The position numbers and the translations under genes were made by a program. Below are positions 54,368 through 64,000 of a stretch of DNA of 64,000 nt, one piece after another (position 1 is the first letter of the stretch; every line of letters begins with the position of its first letter). Location of the stretch: assembly GCA_963971225.1 (NCBI GenBank), contig OZ020270.1:69198932-69262931 (forward strand), read 5' to 3'. Source of the DNA: Melieria omissa. Its lineage: Eukaryota; Arthropoda; Insecta; Diptera; Ulidiidae. The notes beneath the pieces were generated by a model, which was not told the DNA's origin, ran no database searches, and saw nothing but the letters and a program-made list of their open reading frames with translations.

Positions 54368-54979
54368 CCCTCCATCTTGAAGTTGGGTTGCCATATAATC
54401 ACCCGCATTCAAATTTTTGCTTTATGTTCTATACTTTTTGATTTAACTTATTTTTGAATACAACTTTGATTTCAATTTAAAATTTGGTCCACTCGAAAGT
54501 GAACGAGTAATTTCACGTTCGAACTGTATTGTTTTACAATATTTTGTATGAACGTAACCAGGTACCTTCGTAAAGAACAAAGGGTTTTAAAAGTTATACA
54601 GAAAAAGTTTTCTTTTTATACCAGTTATCTAATAGATAGTCAATTGATTTTAAGGAAGATACTAAAAATACCAGCATAGCGTTCCTTGGCCGAAAATAAG
54701 TTTTTTTAAAAATGCAAAACGTACCCAGGAACCTTCGTATTTACAAAAGGGTTAAAGAAACCCAGTTTTTATTTCCGCAGAGCTAAACATGGAGATGACA
54801 CAGCTATGAAAATGCAATGCAGTTCAATTCAAAATAAATAATTTTTCTAAATTCAATTAAATTCAAAATCACTTATTTGAAGAATGATGAACCATCATCC
54901 CATGCAAATAGTTTAATTGAAATAAAATTATTTTACAAATAGTTCCCCCCAAAAATATCAAAGTGGGGTTTATTACAAA
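54368..54979. other. no gene; one duplicated ~36-bp word
   Basis: AT-rich. A block AACGTAACCAGGTACCTTCG (54553) recurs as AACGTACCCAGGAACCTTCG (54719), each followed by an AAAGGGTT word. Nothing else recognised. Confidence 0.45.
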
Positions 54980-56056
54980 CTAATAGGGCCCTGCGGCTTT
55001 GCACGCAAGCTGGAAGTCAATGGGCCCAATAAATTAAGCTTCTTCATACTACACTCTATGTGAAATGCCACGCCTCTTTTATGTAATGCCCAATCCATTC
55101 CTCCAATCGAAGGGTGTGACCCGGTTTCATTGATATGCGACTTTCAGTTCCAAAGTTACGCGGAAAATTTCAGTCGCAAAAAATATACCACTTCCCTTGT
55201 CAACGCCCATAAAATTTTGCCAATAGAATGACACATCTATGGGACGATGGTATACAAAACTTCAAAGCTTTCCAACTTATTGTTCCGAAGCTATTCCACA
55301 TTAAAAATTTGGGTTCTATGGGCGGTGCCATGCCCCTCGTCCAATACCCACCCTACTCTCCCTGTCGAAGGGCACGTCGAAATCGTAAGTAAATATGTGC
55401 CAAATATCTTGATGTGTGATTTGCAGTTCCAAAGTTATTGAAAATAATAGGGTCGCTTAAAAAGTGGCATGCGTCTTGTCCAACGCCCATATAATTTAAC
55501 CACTTGAACGAGAAATCTAATTTCAATGATGGCCGACTTATAATTCCGAAAATATTTGAAAATATTTCGTATTAAAATCATGGGTTGTATGAGCAGTGCC
55601 AGGCCCCTTCGTCCGATACCCACCTCATTCCCCATGTCGAAGGGCACATCTAAATCGCAAGTTTGTGTCAAATCTCTTTAATGTGTGATTTGTAGTTCCA
55701 AAAATACTCAAAACATTTGAGTTGCTTAAAAAGTGCCACGCCCCTTGTCCAACGCTCACAAATTTTTACCAGTGAAACGGCACATCTAAACGGTCGCTCC
55801 GCACCAAATTTTAATGCTGTCCGGCTTCTCATTACGAAGATATTCCATATTGAAAATTTAAGTTGTATGGGAGATGCCACGCCTACCTATCGGGTCGTAT
55901 TCGCACTATGTGGTTTATCGAGAATTACTCAACACGAACATTCCATGAAAAATTCAGCTAATCGGCTGTCTAGTTTATGAGTTTTAGTGTCGTGTGACTA
56001 ACAAACAAACAAACATACATATGTACATTAATTTCTATATACCTACAATACATAGA
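54980..56056 (-). mobile_element. second non-autonomous Helitron
   Basis: On the minus strand it starts TCTATGTATTGTAGG after A (56056). It ends with a GC-rich hairpin region like that of the first Helitron (CTTGCGTGCAAAGCCGCAGG), then CCCTATTAG before T (54980). The final bases are not a perfect CTRR. The interior has about three 190-250-bp units with GCCACGCCCCTTGTCCAACG words, the same type as in 7620-8755 but reversed. No Rep/helicase. Confidence 0.65.
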
Positions 56057-56059
56057 TAC

Positions 56060-56161
56060 TAGGGATTGCAATCCCGGGATCGCGAATCCCGTAATCCCGG
56101 GATCCCGGACAATTTCAGTCCCGAAAAATCCCGGGATTGACAAAATCCGATCCCGGGATCG
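56060..56161. repeat. one end of a hAT-type element with CCCGGGAT palindromes
   Basis: TAGGGATTGCAATCCCGGGA and further CCCGGGAT words closely match the left end of the 5209-6007 MITE. The matching right end was not found in the window, so the element is truncated or runs into the AT-rich DNA before 56439 (nothing recognised there). Confidence 0.65.
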
Positions 56162-56807
56162 AAACAAAAAAAATCTTACTTTTTGCTTTTGTCACGTTGA
56201 TTTCAAAAAATGTAACCCTTCTTTTTTAACACAAAAAATAAATTTCCCATTGCCTGTGACGTTTGAATAAGTGTTAATGCAACAATAGCTCTGTTTGTGT
56301 AGAACTACTTTTTACAAATTTCTACAAATTAGCTTGTTTGGTACTTTTCCAGTACAGATTTGCCAGTAACCAAAATCAGAAGTGCAAACAAGCTTTCGCT
56401 CCCAAAAATGAATCCATTCAAAAAAGTAAATACAGCTAACCCTCCTACAACGCGGGAAATAGGTTCCCAAAAAATGCCGCGTTGTAAGAAATCGTGTTGT
56501 AGGAGATATGACTCCATACAAAAATCAGAGTTTGGTTCCAAAGTAAAAAATGTTTCAATAAAATATTGGAATTTGTATAGTAAAAATATGTGCTTAATAT
56601 ATTTTTGTGTATTTATTTGTTGAGCCATAAGAACATACATATTATGTAATTTAATAACACTTCATTTATTTAAACAAAAACTGTTTCACAAATTTTTTAT
56701 AATTTAACTGGAATTAGACTGAATATTTTTTCGCAATTTTTTACACGCGTTTTTAGATTGATGCTCTTATTTGCAATGGCGACAACAAACTAACAAAAAA
56801 ATTACTA

Positions 56808-58118
56808 AAGGGTGTGTACACCAAAATCGGGACACTTGTTTTCTGATATCAAATAAAAACAAAGTAGTCTAGAATTTTGTTTACAATTTATTTCTACTCT
56901 TCGGTCTTTAAGGTATGATATAGTCCAGATTAATTTCTATATTTTTCCTCCGTATGCCACCAACCACACTTTTCGTCGGAGTCCTGCCATAAATTTTTGC
57001 ACGAAAAATTCGTCCACTTTTTTAGAACCCCACAACCACTTCATCCGGGACTCTTCTTCTGTCGATACCCTCGCATCACTCTTCTTTACAATGCCTATAA
57101 CTATCGACCACTAGTTTTCGATAGGGCGGAATTCCGGGCTGTAAGGCGGATCACACTCGCGCTGTACATATTCCATCCCATATGGAGAATATTGTCTTCA
57201 TACCTCTACAGAGTTTCCCTGGAGTAGTGGCAAGTAGCCAAGTCAGGCCAAAACAACGGTTTTTATTTGTGGCGACGAATGAGAGGCAGCAGTCTCTTTA
57301 CAAAGCATTCTTCCCGGTAAATATTGCCATTAATTGTACCGACTGTTACAAAAGGGTTTGTTTTAACACCGCACGAACAGATGGCTTGCCAAACCATGGC
57401 CTTTTTTGGGGAATTTTGCCCTTGATTTCACCTTGTATTCATCAGCAACATCTTGGCGATTCGTGGCTGTGTAGAAATCTTGCCCAGCTAAAAATGTAAA
57501 GTTGTTGAAGCAGTATGTTTCATCACCCGTGATCACACTACTGAATTTCGTTAGCAAATTTTCGAACAAGTTACGACAACGGTGCTACACGGTGAGATTT
57601 CGTTCCACGTCCCGATCTGGTACTACTTGAGCCTTGTGACTTTTCAAGCTTGCTCACCTCTTGGCTTTCTGGACGAACGATGACGATTTCTCCACGATTT
57701 AAGCCACCGAACGACTTGACCTTCGCGGATTTTCTTTAAATGCGGCAATCACTTTCTTCGTGCATCTAACATTCTTCTGGCCATGGTCACCACCACTACC
57801 CGCCTTACGATCAACCCTCAGCCTTTCATTAACATTTTTCAACACTTTACTGCATGTCGATGGTGCAAAATTAAGCTTTTTTGTGATTCGGCTCATACTG
57901 AGGTTGGGATTCGTAGTGTGTTCGTGCAAGATGAGTTTTCTACGTTCGTATTCGTTTGCCATTTTCTTACTAATAAAACGGGTTTTACAAATTTTTTTTA
58001 ATTGAATATTGAAAACCAAGTTATGGAGTACTTACGTCTAAAATTTTACTTTTTAAAGAGTTTTATTTTAAAAGATACAAGGGTTTTAAAGTGTCCCGAT
58101 TTTGGTGTGCACACCCTT
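56808..58118 (-). mobile_element. Tc1/mariner-superfamily element (DD37E-like)
   Basis: AAGGGTGTGTACACCAAAAT (56808) and the inverse ending 58118 (…GTGTGCACACCCTT) are about 30-bp imperfect inverted ends, with TA on each side (56806-56807, 58119-58120). It is 1.31 kb, full length. It codes on the minus strand and is related to 11908-13203. Confidence 0.88.
56930..57962 (-). pseudogene. Tc1-like transposase, broken
   Basis: The start MANEYERRKLILHEHTTNPN (57962) opens a helix-turn-helix region (SMSRITKKLNFAPSTCSKVL) to about 57700. The first catalytic Asp is in VITGDETYCF (57525). The second is in PDLATCHYSRETL (about 57250, followed by an in-frame stop). The Glu is in EFRPIEN (about 57135) in another frame, followed by a stop where the family has Tyr before W. 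PDLATCHYS and PEFRPIE match the pattern of the gene at 12045-13128. Several frameshifts. Confidence 0.78.
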
Positions 58119-58756
58119 TACATCAAATGAAAGTAGCATAAATCGTTGAGTGATGTTAGAACCGCGGGGAAACCCCTTTTTTTAATTTTGTCGTTGTAGA
58201 ACATTATTTTGACAGCTCTTAAGATGTTGGACAAGAGACTACACAATTACGTATTTAATTGTCACTTTGTAAACACATGTTCAAGTGTAGGGTGGCAATG
58301 CTATAAAAAAGATAGGTATCAAAGTATGAACAAAATGCAAAGAATTTTATTTGGGAAAGAAAACCTTTTTCAAATTAAAATAGTAAATGAAAAAATTTTC
58401 GTACATAAAAATTTTCGTAAAAATCGCGTTGTAAGAGTAGCGTTGTAAGAAAATGTCCGCATTTTGGGAACCGCGTTGTAGCGAAAACGCGTTATTGGAA
58501 CCCGCGTTGTAGGAGGGTTACCTGTAACTAGAATTTTCTAAAAACATGCAAGTTTAATTCTTCTTTACACTAATGTGACTTGTCACATTCACAATATTAC
58601 ACATAATTGTAGGTGCCTGTAGGTGCCATAATTACACCTACATATAATTGTAGGTGCGAAAAATGGGCGCGGCCGATTATATTGTAGCCCATGTTTCCCG
58701 TAATGACACGCTGAATCGTTTGATACCCATATTGCCATAAAAAGGCATACTACTGA

Positions 58757-61360
58757 CAACTGAGGACAGATACTAGGCGTCTCTTCAATAAGGCTAAGCT
58801 TAGTCAAACTGAAGAAGACTGGGGAGCCTACAAGGCTAGCTTTAATAAGTTTAAGAAAACTATTAGGGCGGCCAAGCGGGACGATTGGAGGAATTACTGT
58901 GAATCCCTCGAAAATGTTAACGAGGCCGCCAGACTCCGTAAGGTGCTAGCCGGGGTTTCACATACCCCTGGCAGCATCAGGAAATCTGATGGATCATGGA
59001 CGGAGTCGAGGGGGGAACTTCTTGAGATCCTCATGAACACTCACTTTCCTGGATGCACGGATGTTGCTGAGGCGACCACGTCGCATAGGCAACAAACACC
59101 GCAACCGGATGGTCTAGTTCAGAGGATAATTAGCGAAGCCAAGGTGGTATGGGCAATTGACTCCTTCAGCCCGTATAAATCCCCGGGTCCTGATGGTGTC
59201 ATTCCTGCTATGCTACAATGGTCTAAGGAGGCGGTGGTCAAGGTCCTGACGAGAATCTATCGTGGATCTCTCCAACAAGGATATGTCCCGCGTGCCTGGA
59301 AGGAGGTTAGGGTGGTGTTCATTCCCAAAGCAGGGAAAGTGAACCACTTAACAGCAAAAGATTACAGACCGATCAGCCTTTCATCGTTCTTACTTAAGAC
59401 TCTTGAACGGCTGGTAGACGTCTATATTAGAGAAGTGGCACAGTTCAGAGGACTCTGCAAGGCGCAACATGCGTATTGCAGGGGAAATCTGTCGACAGCG
59501 CCCTGCATGAGGTTGTTCAGACGATCGAAAGATCGTTGAACTCTAAGGAGTACACGTTAGCTGCTTTCCTCGATATCGAGGGAGCCTTTAATAACGTTAC
59601 CTTGGAGGCTATAATCAACGCACTTAGAAAGTTCGAAGTTCATGAGAAGGTGGTAAAGTGGACCAGTGACATGCTCAGTAGCAGAAGGGTCACCTCTAAC
59701 CTAGGCCTGTGCTCAGTGAGGAAGCTTACTACAAGGGGCACACCACAAGGGGGTGTTCTTTCGCCTCTGCTGTGGCTCCTTGTAGTAAATAGCATCCTCG
59801 AGATCTTCGAAACCAGGAGGCTACGAGTAGTAGCATATGCAGACGACGTCACTATCCTGATCCCTGGAAGATTCCTGTCCACAAGCAGTGATCTCATGGA
59901 GTCTGCTCTAAAGGAACTTTCCAGGTGGGCAGAGCTAAATGGTCTAGGGGTTAATCCCTCTAAGACTGTTTTGGTACTGTTCACCCGGAAATACAAAATA
60001 CCGAAGTTTGAGCTGCCTACTTGGCGGCACTACTCTCACCTTATCACCCGAGGCTAAATACCTTGGCACCATACTTGACTCCAAGCTCTCTTGGGGGCGC
60101 AATGTGGAAGAGCGGGTGAAAAAGAGCCTGAATGCTTTTTACATTTGTAAAAGGACTTTCGGGAAAAAGTGGGGATTGCAGCCGACTATCGGTCATTGGA
60201 TGTATACTGCGATTATACTGCCGATCCTAAGTTACGGAGCCATTGTCTGGTGGCCGGCTACGAGCACCAAGACCCTGGTAACGAAACTGACGAAGGTGCA
60301 GAGACTAGCGGCTATGGGAATAACAGGCACTGTCAAAAGCACCCCCCAGGCCGGGCTGGAGGTGATCTTGCACCTCCACCCGATTGAGCAGTTCATTAAG
60401 TGTTGCGCTGCTAAAGGCGCTCTCAGATTGAGGGAAGCCAACTTGTGGAGGCAACATGCTTATGGACACTCTGGAATTCTAAAGTCATTCGCGAAGCCGG
60501 ATATCGGTTATCAGGTGGATTCCTGCACGGGCTATCTGATCCCATACCTGGATTTCGACACGCGAGCACTAGCCTCATATCCCACAAGGGAGGAATGGGA
60601 GGTGACAGGTGCGATGAGAGACGCTTCTATCACCGTTTTCACCGACGGGTCCAAAATGGAGGAAGGTACTGGAGCTGGTCTCTACTCCGATGTACTGCAG
60701 ACACGCATGTCATTCAGACTGCCGGACCTCTGCAGTATTTTCCAAGCAGAGATCTATGCAATTCGGAAGGCTGCCGAACTTATCCGTGACAGTGGGTTAC
60801 CACCCACAGATGTCACAATTTTCGTGGATAGTCAGGCGGCGCTTAGGGCGCTGGAATCAGTTGTTGTGAAATCAAAGGTAGTGCAGAGGTGTCGTACCGC
60901 GCTTCAAGGCATTGGGCACCACCAGGTCACTCTCTGTTGGGTTCCGGGCCACTTAGGAGTGGCAGGGAACGAAGCAGCGGACGAGATGGCAAGAAAGGGG
61001 GTCGCTTTGTCTGCCACCGAAGTGGATAGCTCTGTGTTTCCTCCGATATCTGCCCTGTACATGTTTATTGACAGGTTGACCAAAAAGGAAATTAAATCGT
61101 CATGGCGTACCAGGACCGACTGCGGCACCTTGACGAAAACACGATTCGTACTGTCCCTGAGTCGTACCTCTATTCGACAGCTCGTTGGAGTCATCACCGG
61201 ACACTGCGCTATTGGATCTATGCTTACCAAATGGCACCTCTCGTCCGGTGATGTCTGCCTGTGGTCAAGGTTCCTGACAAACCTGGCTTGCGCGGCGAAA
61301 GTCGAAATCTCGTATCTGCTCTCTTTCATTAAGAGGTCGAACTGGTTTCCCCTTGACTGA
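58757..61360 (+). pseudogene. I-type LINE: RT and RNase H, 5'-truncated, frameshifted
   Basis: From 58757 the frame reads through the endonuclease-RT linker (LSQTEEDWGAYKASFNKFKK). RT: SPYKSPGPDGVIPAMLQW, VFIPKAGKVNHLTAKDYRPI. After a shift near 59500: LAAFLDIEGAFNNVTLEA, GTPQGGVLSPLLWLLVVN and the catalytic VVAYADDVTILIPG. A second shift near 60040 leads to the thumb and RNase H (VFTDGSKMEEGTGAG, IFQAEIYAIRKAA, FVDSQAALRAL and CWVPGHLGVAGNEAADEMA) and a stop at 61358-61360. Only two frameshifts are evident, fewer than in 46515-51649. The endonuclease is missing. Confidence 0.88.
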
Positions 61361-61476
61361 GACTATTGGTTGGCTCCAGAACACCATAAGAAGGGATTCA
61401 CAATGGGCCATTGTGGCCTCCGAGTGGAAGTGCGGTCCTGCCGCACACACTCTTCCCTACCTAACTAACCTACCAT
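61361..61476 (+). other. 3' UTR and end of the I-type LINE
   Basis: Short non-coding tail after the stop, ending in CTACCTAACTAACCTACC, a TAACC-type repeat often found at the 3' end of such LINEs. The exact end is not certain. Confidence 0.6.
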
Positions 61477-61643
61477 AGTGGGCGTAAGAAGGGGGCGTGG
61501 TCATTCTCATATAGCGTATGTACCATTCCCACAGATAAAAAAATGTTTGGTGCTTATTTCATCTAAATCGGTTCAGTGGTTTTTGCCTGATTGTGGCTCA
61601 AAAAACGTCACACTTGTTTTTATATAAGAGTATAGACAAGTGT

Positions 61644-61984
61644 CTAAGACGGCAGCCGCCGTGGCTCAGTTGGTTAGTGCGCGGTCCAGCGAGTCGCATG
61701 CAGAGCGACGCAAGATCGAATACTGCATGTAGTAACACCTAAAAAAAAATAACGGGAAACTCGTTTTCTCTTTCGGTGGCTGTCCTCTCAGCTGGAAATG
61801 GCAAACCTCTGAGAGTAAAAATTGCCTATGAAAAAGCTCCCAACCTGCCGTTCGGAACCGGCATAAAACTGTAGGTCCCTTCCACCTGCGTACAAAATTC
61901 ACACGCACAACACGGGTGGTTGCGGGAAGCTAGGCCTTAGTCTCGCGTAAGCGGGCTGTCGTGCCAATCAATTATTATTATTAT
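61644..61984 (+). mobile_element. tRNA-derived SINE with 13-bp target duplication
   Basis: TATAGACAAGTGT is repeated on both sides (61631-61643, 61985-61997). The head contains a perfect Pol III box A (TGGCTCAGTTGG, 61662-61673) and a weaker box B (AGATCGAATAC, 61713-61723), as in a tRNA-derived promoter. The body has a CAACCTGCCGTTCGGAACCG region of the kind shared by insect SINEs and partner LINEs (recalled, not searched). The tail is (ATT)n from about 61971. Not a functional tRNA: the tRNA-like part does not fold into a full cloverleaf by eye. Confidence 0.85.
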
Positions 61985-61997
61985 TATAGACAAGTGT

Positions 61998-62485
61998 AAA
62001 TAATGCAAGGTAATTTTAACAAAATTGTCTTATTTCCTGCTTTTTCGTAGAAAATATAATGCTAATCATATTGAAGCAAACAAATTTCATGATAATGAAA
62101 AATTAGGATGATATGGCTTTAATTTTTATACCATATAAAACATTCGTAATTCCCGGCATTGGCTTTGCTAATATGACAACTCTGGGTGGACCATGCCCAC
62201 TTTTAATGACGTCGGTACAGTACATTCCGTTTAGCTGCCTGTTCGCGTAGGTGCATTTTCTGCTTAGCTGCAAGATTTGGCCAAAATACTACTTCGCAAG
62301 CCGAATTTTCTTTGAAAATTTCACATTTAGCAGCATTTCACTTAATTGCACTATTCCGTTTAACAGCCCTGTTTTTGAGCAAGTTTTCTTGATTTGTATG
62401 AAAAATACTTCGTTTAGCAGCACGTGAAAATTTTGAAAAGTTTTTTATGGAAAATAGTTTCGAAACAAATATCCACATTTTCGAA
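61998..62485. other. no gene; degenerate GTTTAGCTGC words
   Basis: Five loose copies of a CGTTTAGCWGC word (62229, 62268, 62323, 62367, 62410 approximately). No ORF. Could be a decayed MITE. Confidence 0.4.
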
Positions 62486-63120
62486 ATGGAGGCAATGGTT
62501 GTAGAATTGTCAAAAAAGAAATATTCGCAGGGTAAAATTACCGATTATTTTACATAAAAGCATATCAGTAAGAATACAGTGTGTTCAACAATAAACGTTA
62601 TTCTTTTATTCGGTTAACTTTTAAGTAAACATTTATCGGTTCTGTTTTTACATAAGTACACATTTTTGCGGTGGTCGACGCCTACATTTTAATCAATTCT
62701 CTTTGTACCTTCTGCTGCGACACGTGTAACTAAAATGATTGTTCTATTTGAGAATTGTTTCGAAGCAAGGGCCTAAATGGTCAGTAAAAAATCTGCAAAA
62801 TATCTTAAAACCACTTCCACGTTTGTTAAGAGGTGGTATGAACGTTATGCAGAAACAGGAAACGTTGACGACGAACCAGGAAGAGGCCGAAAGCCCACCA
62901 CTTCCAAGCAGCAGGATAAAGTAATCGTTGGGCTTTTTGAAAGAAACCCAACGGTCAGTCTGAAAAAAGCAAAAAAAATATGATCGGAGAAGGGCAGGAT
63001 ATATCCTTAAATACGATTCGCGACAGGTTTCAATCAGGCATAAAACGTCAAACCCATCTCATTCGATAGAGGATCTCAGTAGATGAAAAAGTGCCAAGGG
63101 ATTTTTCCCGGAATGTTCGA
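62486..63120 (+). pseudogene. Tc1-like transposase fragment (DNA-binding region)
   Basis: MEAMVVELSKKKYSQGKITD (62486) opens a Tc1-like N-terminus and stops at 62555. After an unrelated-looking stretch, 62777-62983 reads SKKSAKYLKTTSTFVKRWYE and ETGNVDDEPGRGRKPTT, the paired helix-turn-helix and GRPR-like linker of Tc1 transposases. A stop ends it, then GQDISLNTIRDRFQSGI reads in another frame to about 63060. The catalytic domain is absent. Ends of the element were not found. Confidence 0.7.
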
Positions 63121-63647
63121 GTTTTTTTTTAAATTGAGTTTAAAGATGGCGGCTTAAAGCCCCTTCCCGAAACTTTTAAAACATCATATCTCTTGACTCA
63201 AATGTCAGAAAGGAATAATTTTTACGTCAAATGAAAGCTAATGAAATGAAGTCGATGACACAATATCCTTTTTGGAAAAATGTAATGAAAAAGGATATGA
63301 AGGACCTCAATAAAATTTTTTTCCTTGAATATCCTGGAAACCATGAGAGCTAAATTTATATAAACGGCTTCTGGTGAAAAAGCATTCAAACATCTATGCT
63401 GCTTATAAATTGCATGTAAATAACTTTTAAAGTTAAGACTCTACAACGATTAAAAAAATGTGCTTTGCTACATTCGATGTTTTTAGCAAGCAACTACGAG
63501 ATATTCTGTACAAAAAAACATGAATTTAGCAGTGTACAATTTTTGGAACGCTGTAGTGGCTTAACAGTTAAAGTGATTGAAATGAAGTTAATATGCAGTC
63601 CATGAGATGGGTTTGACCTTGTCCCTTTTTTCAGTGTTGCACTGTGT
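63121..63647. other. no recognised feature
   Basis: AT-rich non-coding DNA between the Tc1 fragment and the partial LTR. Confidence 0.45.
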
Positions 63648-64000
63648 TGTTCAGCGCAAAACGCAGTCAGAAACTAACAATCACTTTATTTACACATTTA
63701 CACTTCGCTTGTATCCACACTTGTCACCACTTTGCTTGCTCAACACAGACTCCACCCCTTGCGCTGCCACTGCTGCTTTTATACTAGTTTTCTTATCGCG
63801 CCGAAGTTTCTTGCAACTTCCAATTGGAAAGCGCTCGACCATTCTCGCACAGCCCATTTCTTCGAGAACCATCCTTGCCATATCGGACTATACCAAGCGA
63901 ATTATACCAAATTTGCCGTACTTCAAAGTGCATGCCTAAAAGTATGCTTGGAAAAGCATTCGTGCATAGAAAAGCATTCAGCACAGAGTGCCTTATCGTT
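63648..64000 (-). repeat. partial LTR of the gag-only gypsy family
   Basis: From about 63648 (TTCAGCGCAAAACGCAGTCAG) the sequence follows the LTR at 50109-50523 to the window edge. It lacks the first ~70 bases (TGTTACG end) and stops about three bases short of the expected LTR end. Whether an internal region follows lies outside the window. Confidence 0.8.

Larger units (their letters stand above)
56439..58518. mobile_element. TA-target MITE with CGCGTTGTA repeats, carrying a Tc1-like element
   Basis: ACCCTCCTACAACGCGGG (56439) and CCCGCGTTGTAGGAGGGT (ending 58518) are perfect 18-bp inverted ends, with TA on each side (56437-56438, 58519-58520). Both subterminal regions carry several CGCGTTGTA words. 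Without the nested element (56808-58118) it is about 0.77 kb and non-coding. TA target suggests the Tc1/mariner superfamily. Confidence 0.8.

Noticed and set aside
57182..57499. 105-codon plus-strand frame and 56997-57227
   Set aside because: Antisense of the Tc1-like transposase at 56930-57962.
61655..61725. Functional tRNA gene
   Set aside because: Box A is good but box B is degraded and no full cloverleaf is visible; the body, ATT tail and target duplication show a SINE.

Overview
The window looks like a piece of a brachyceran fly genome, probably tephritid-like. This is an inference from AT-rich DNA with errantivirus-type gypsy elements carrying env, a THAP-type P element, hAT, piggyBac, mariner/Tc1, Helitrons, I-type and CR1/jockey-type LINEs, a BEL/Pao element and a tRNA-derived SINE. 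I recognise no host gene. Nearly everything I can explain is transposable-element DNA, much of it nested.

Left part (1-20911): the 3' end of a gypsy-like provirus (integrase, env, 3' LTR) lies in the 5' part of a hAT transposon. The hAT carries a small TIR element, itself hit by a piggyBac and by a hAT-type MITE, and its transposase frame is split by a 2.4-kb Helitron whose removal restores the frame. A deleted mariner and a DD37E Tc1-like element follow. Next is a THAP/P-type transposase gene, interrupted by a TTAA MITE and by one homopolymer frameshift. Then comes an LTR element that has kept LTRs, primer site and the end of env but lost gag and pol.

Centre (21001-38161): a long-inverted-repeat element is split by a gypsy (copy 1, plus). 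Copy 1 is split inside reverse transcriptase by a second copy of the same family (copy 2, minus, TSD CGCA). Copy 2 has intact gag and env and a pol broken only by a 731-bp TTAA MITE. Copy 1 also has a pol nonsense codon, an integrase-env deletion, and an inserted LINE with an uninterrupted 969-codon endonuclease-RT frame.

Right part (38162-64000): a dead LINE, a Harbinger remnant, a solo LTR, a TTAA MITE and a decayed BEL/Pao element whose leader is an array of repeated hairpins. An I-type LINE then carries a gag-bearing deleted LTR element with an intact 606-codon gag. After it come a CR1/jockey-like LINE ORF1, a hAT MITE, a second Helitron, a TA-target MITE carrying a Tc1-like element, a second I-type LINE, a SINE with a 13-bp TSD, a Tc1 fragment and a partial LTR.

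There is no operon-like logic. The units act, or acted, as separate selfish elements: gag, pol and env in the LTR elements, endonuclease-RT in the LINEs, transposases with their inverted repeats in the DNA elements. The strongest candidates for something undescribed are the hairpin array in the BEL leader, the gag-integrase fusion element, the env-only LTR element, and the upstream repeats of the THAP/P element. All coordinates come from reading by eye; no alignment or database search was run.
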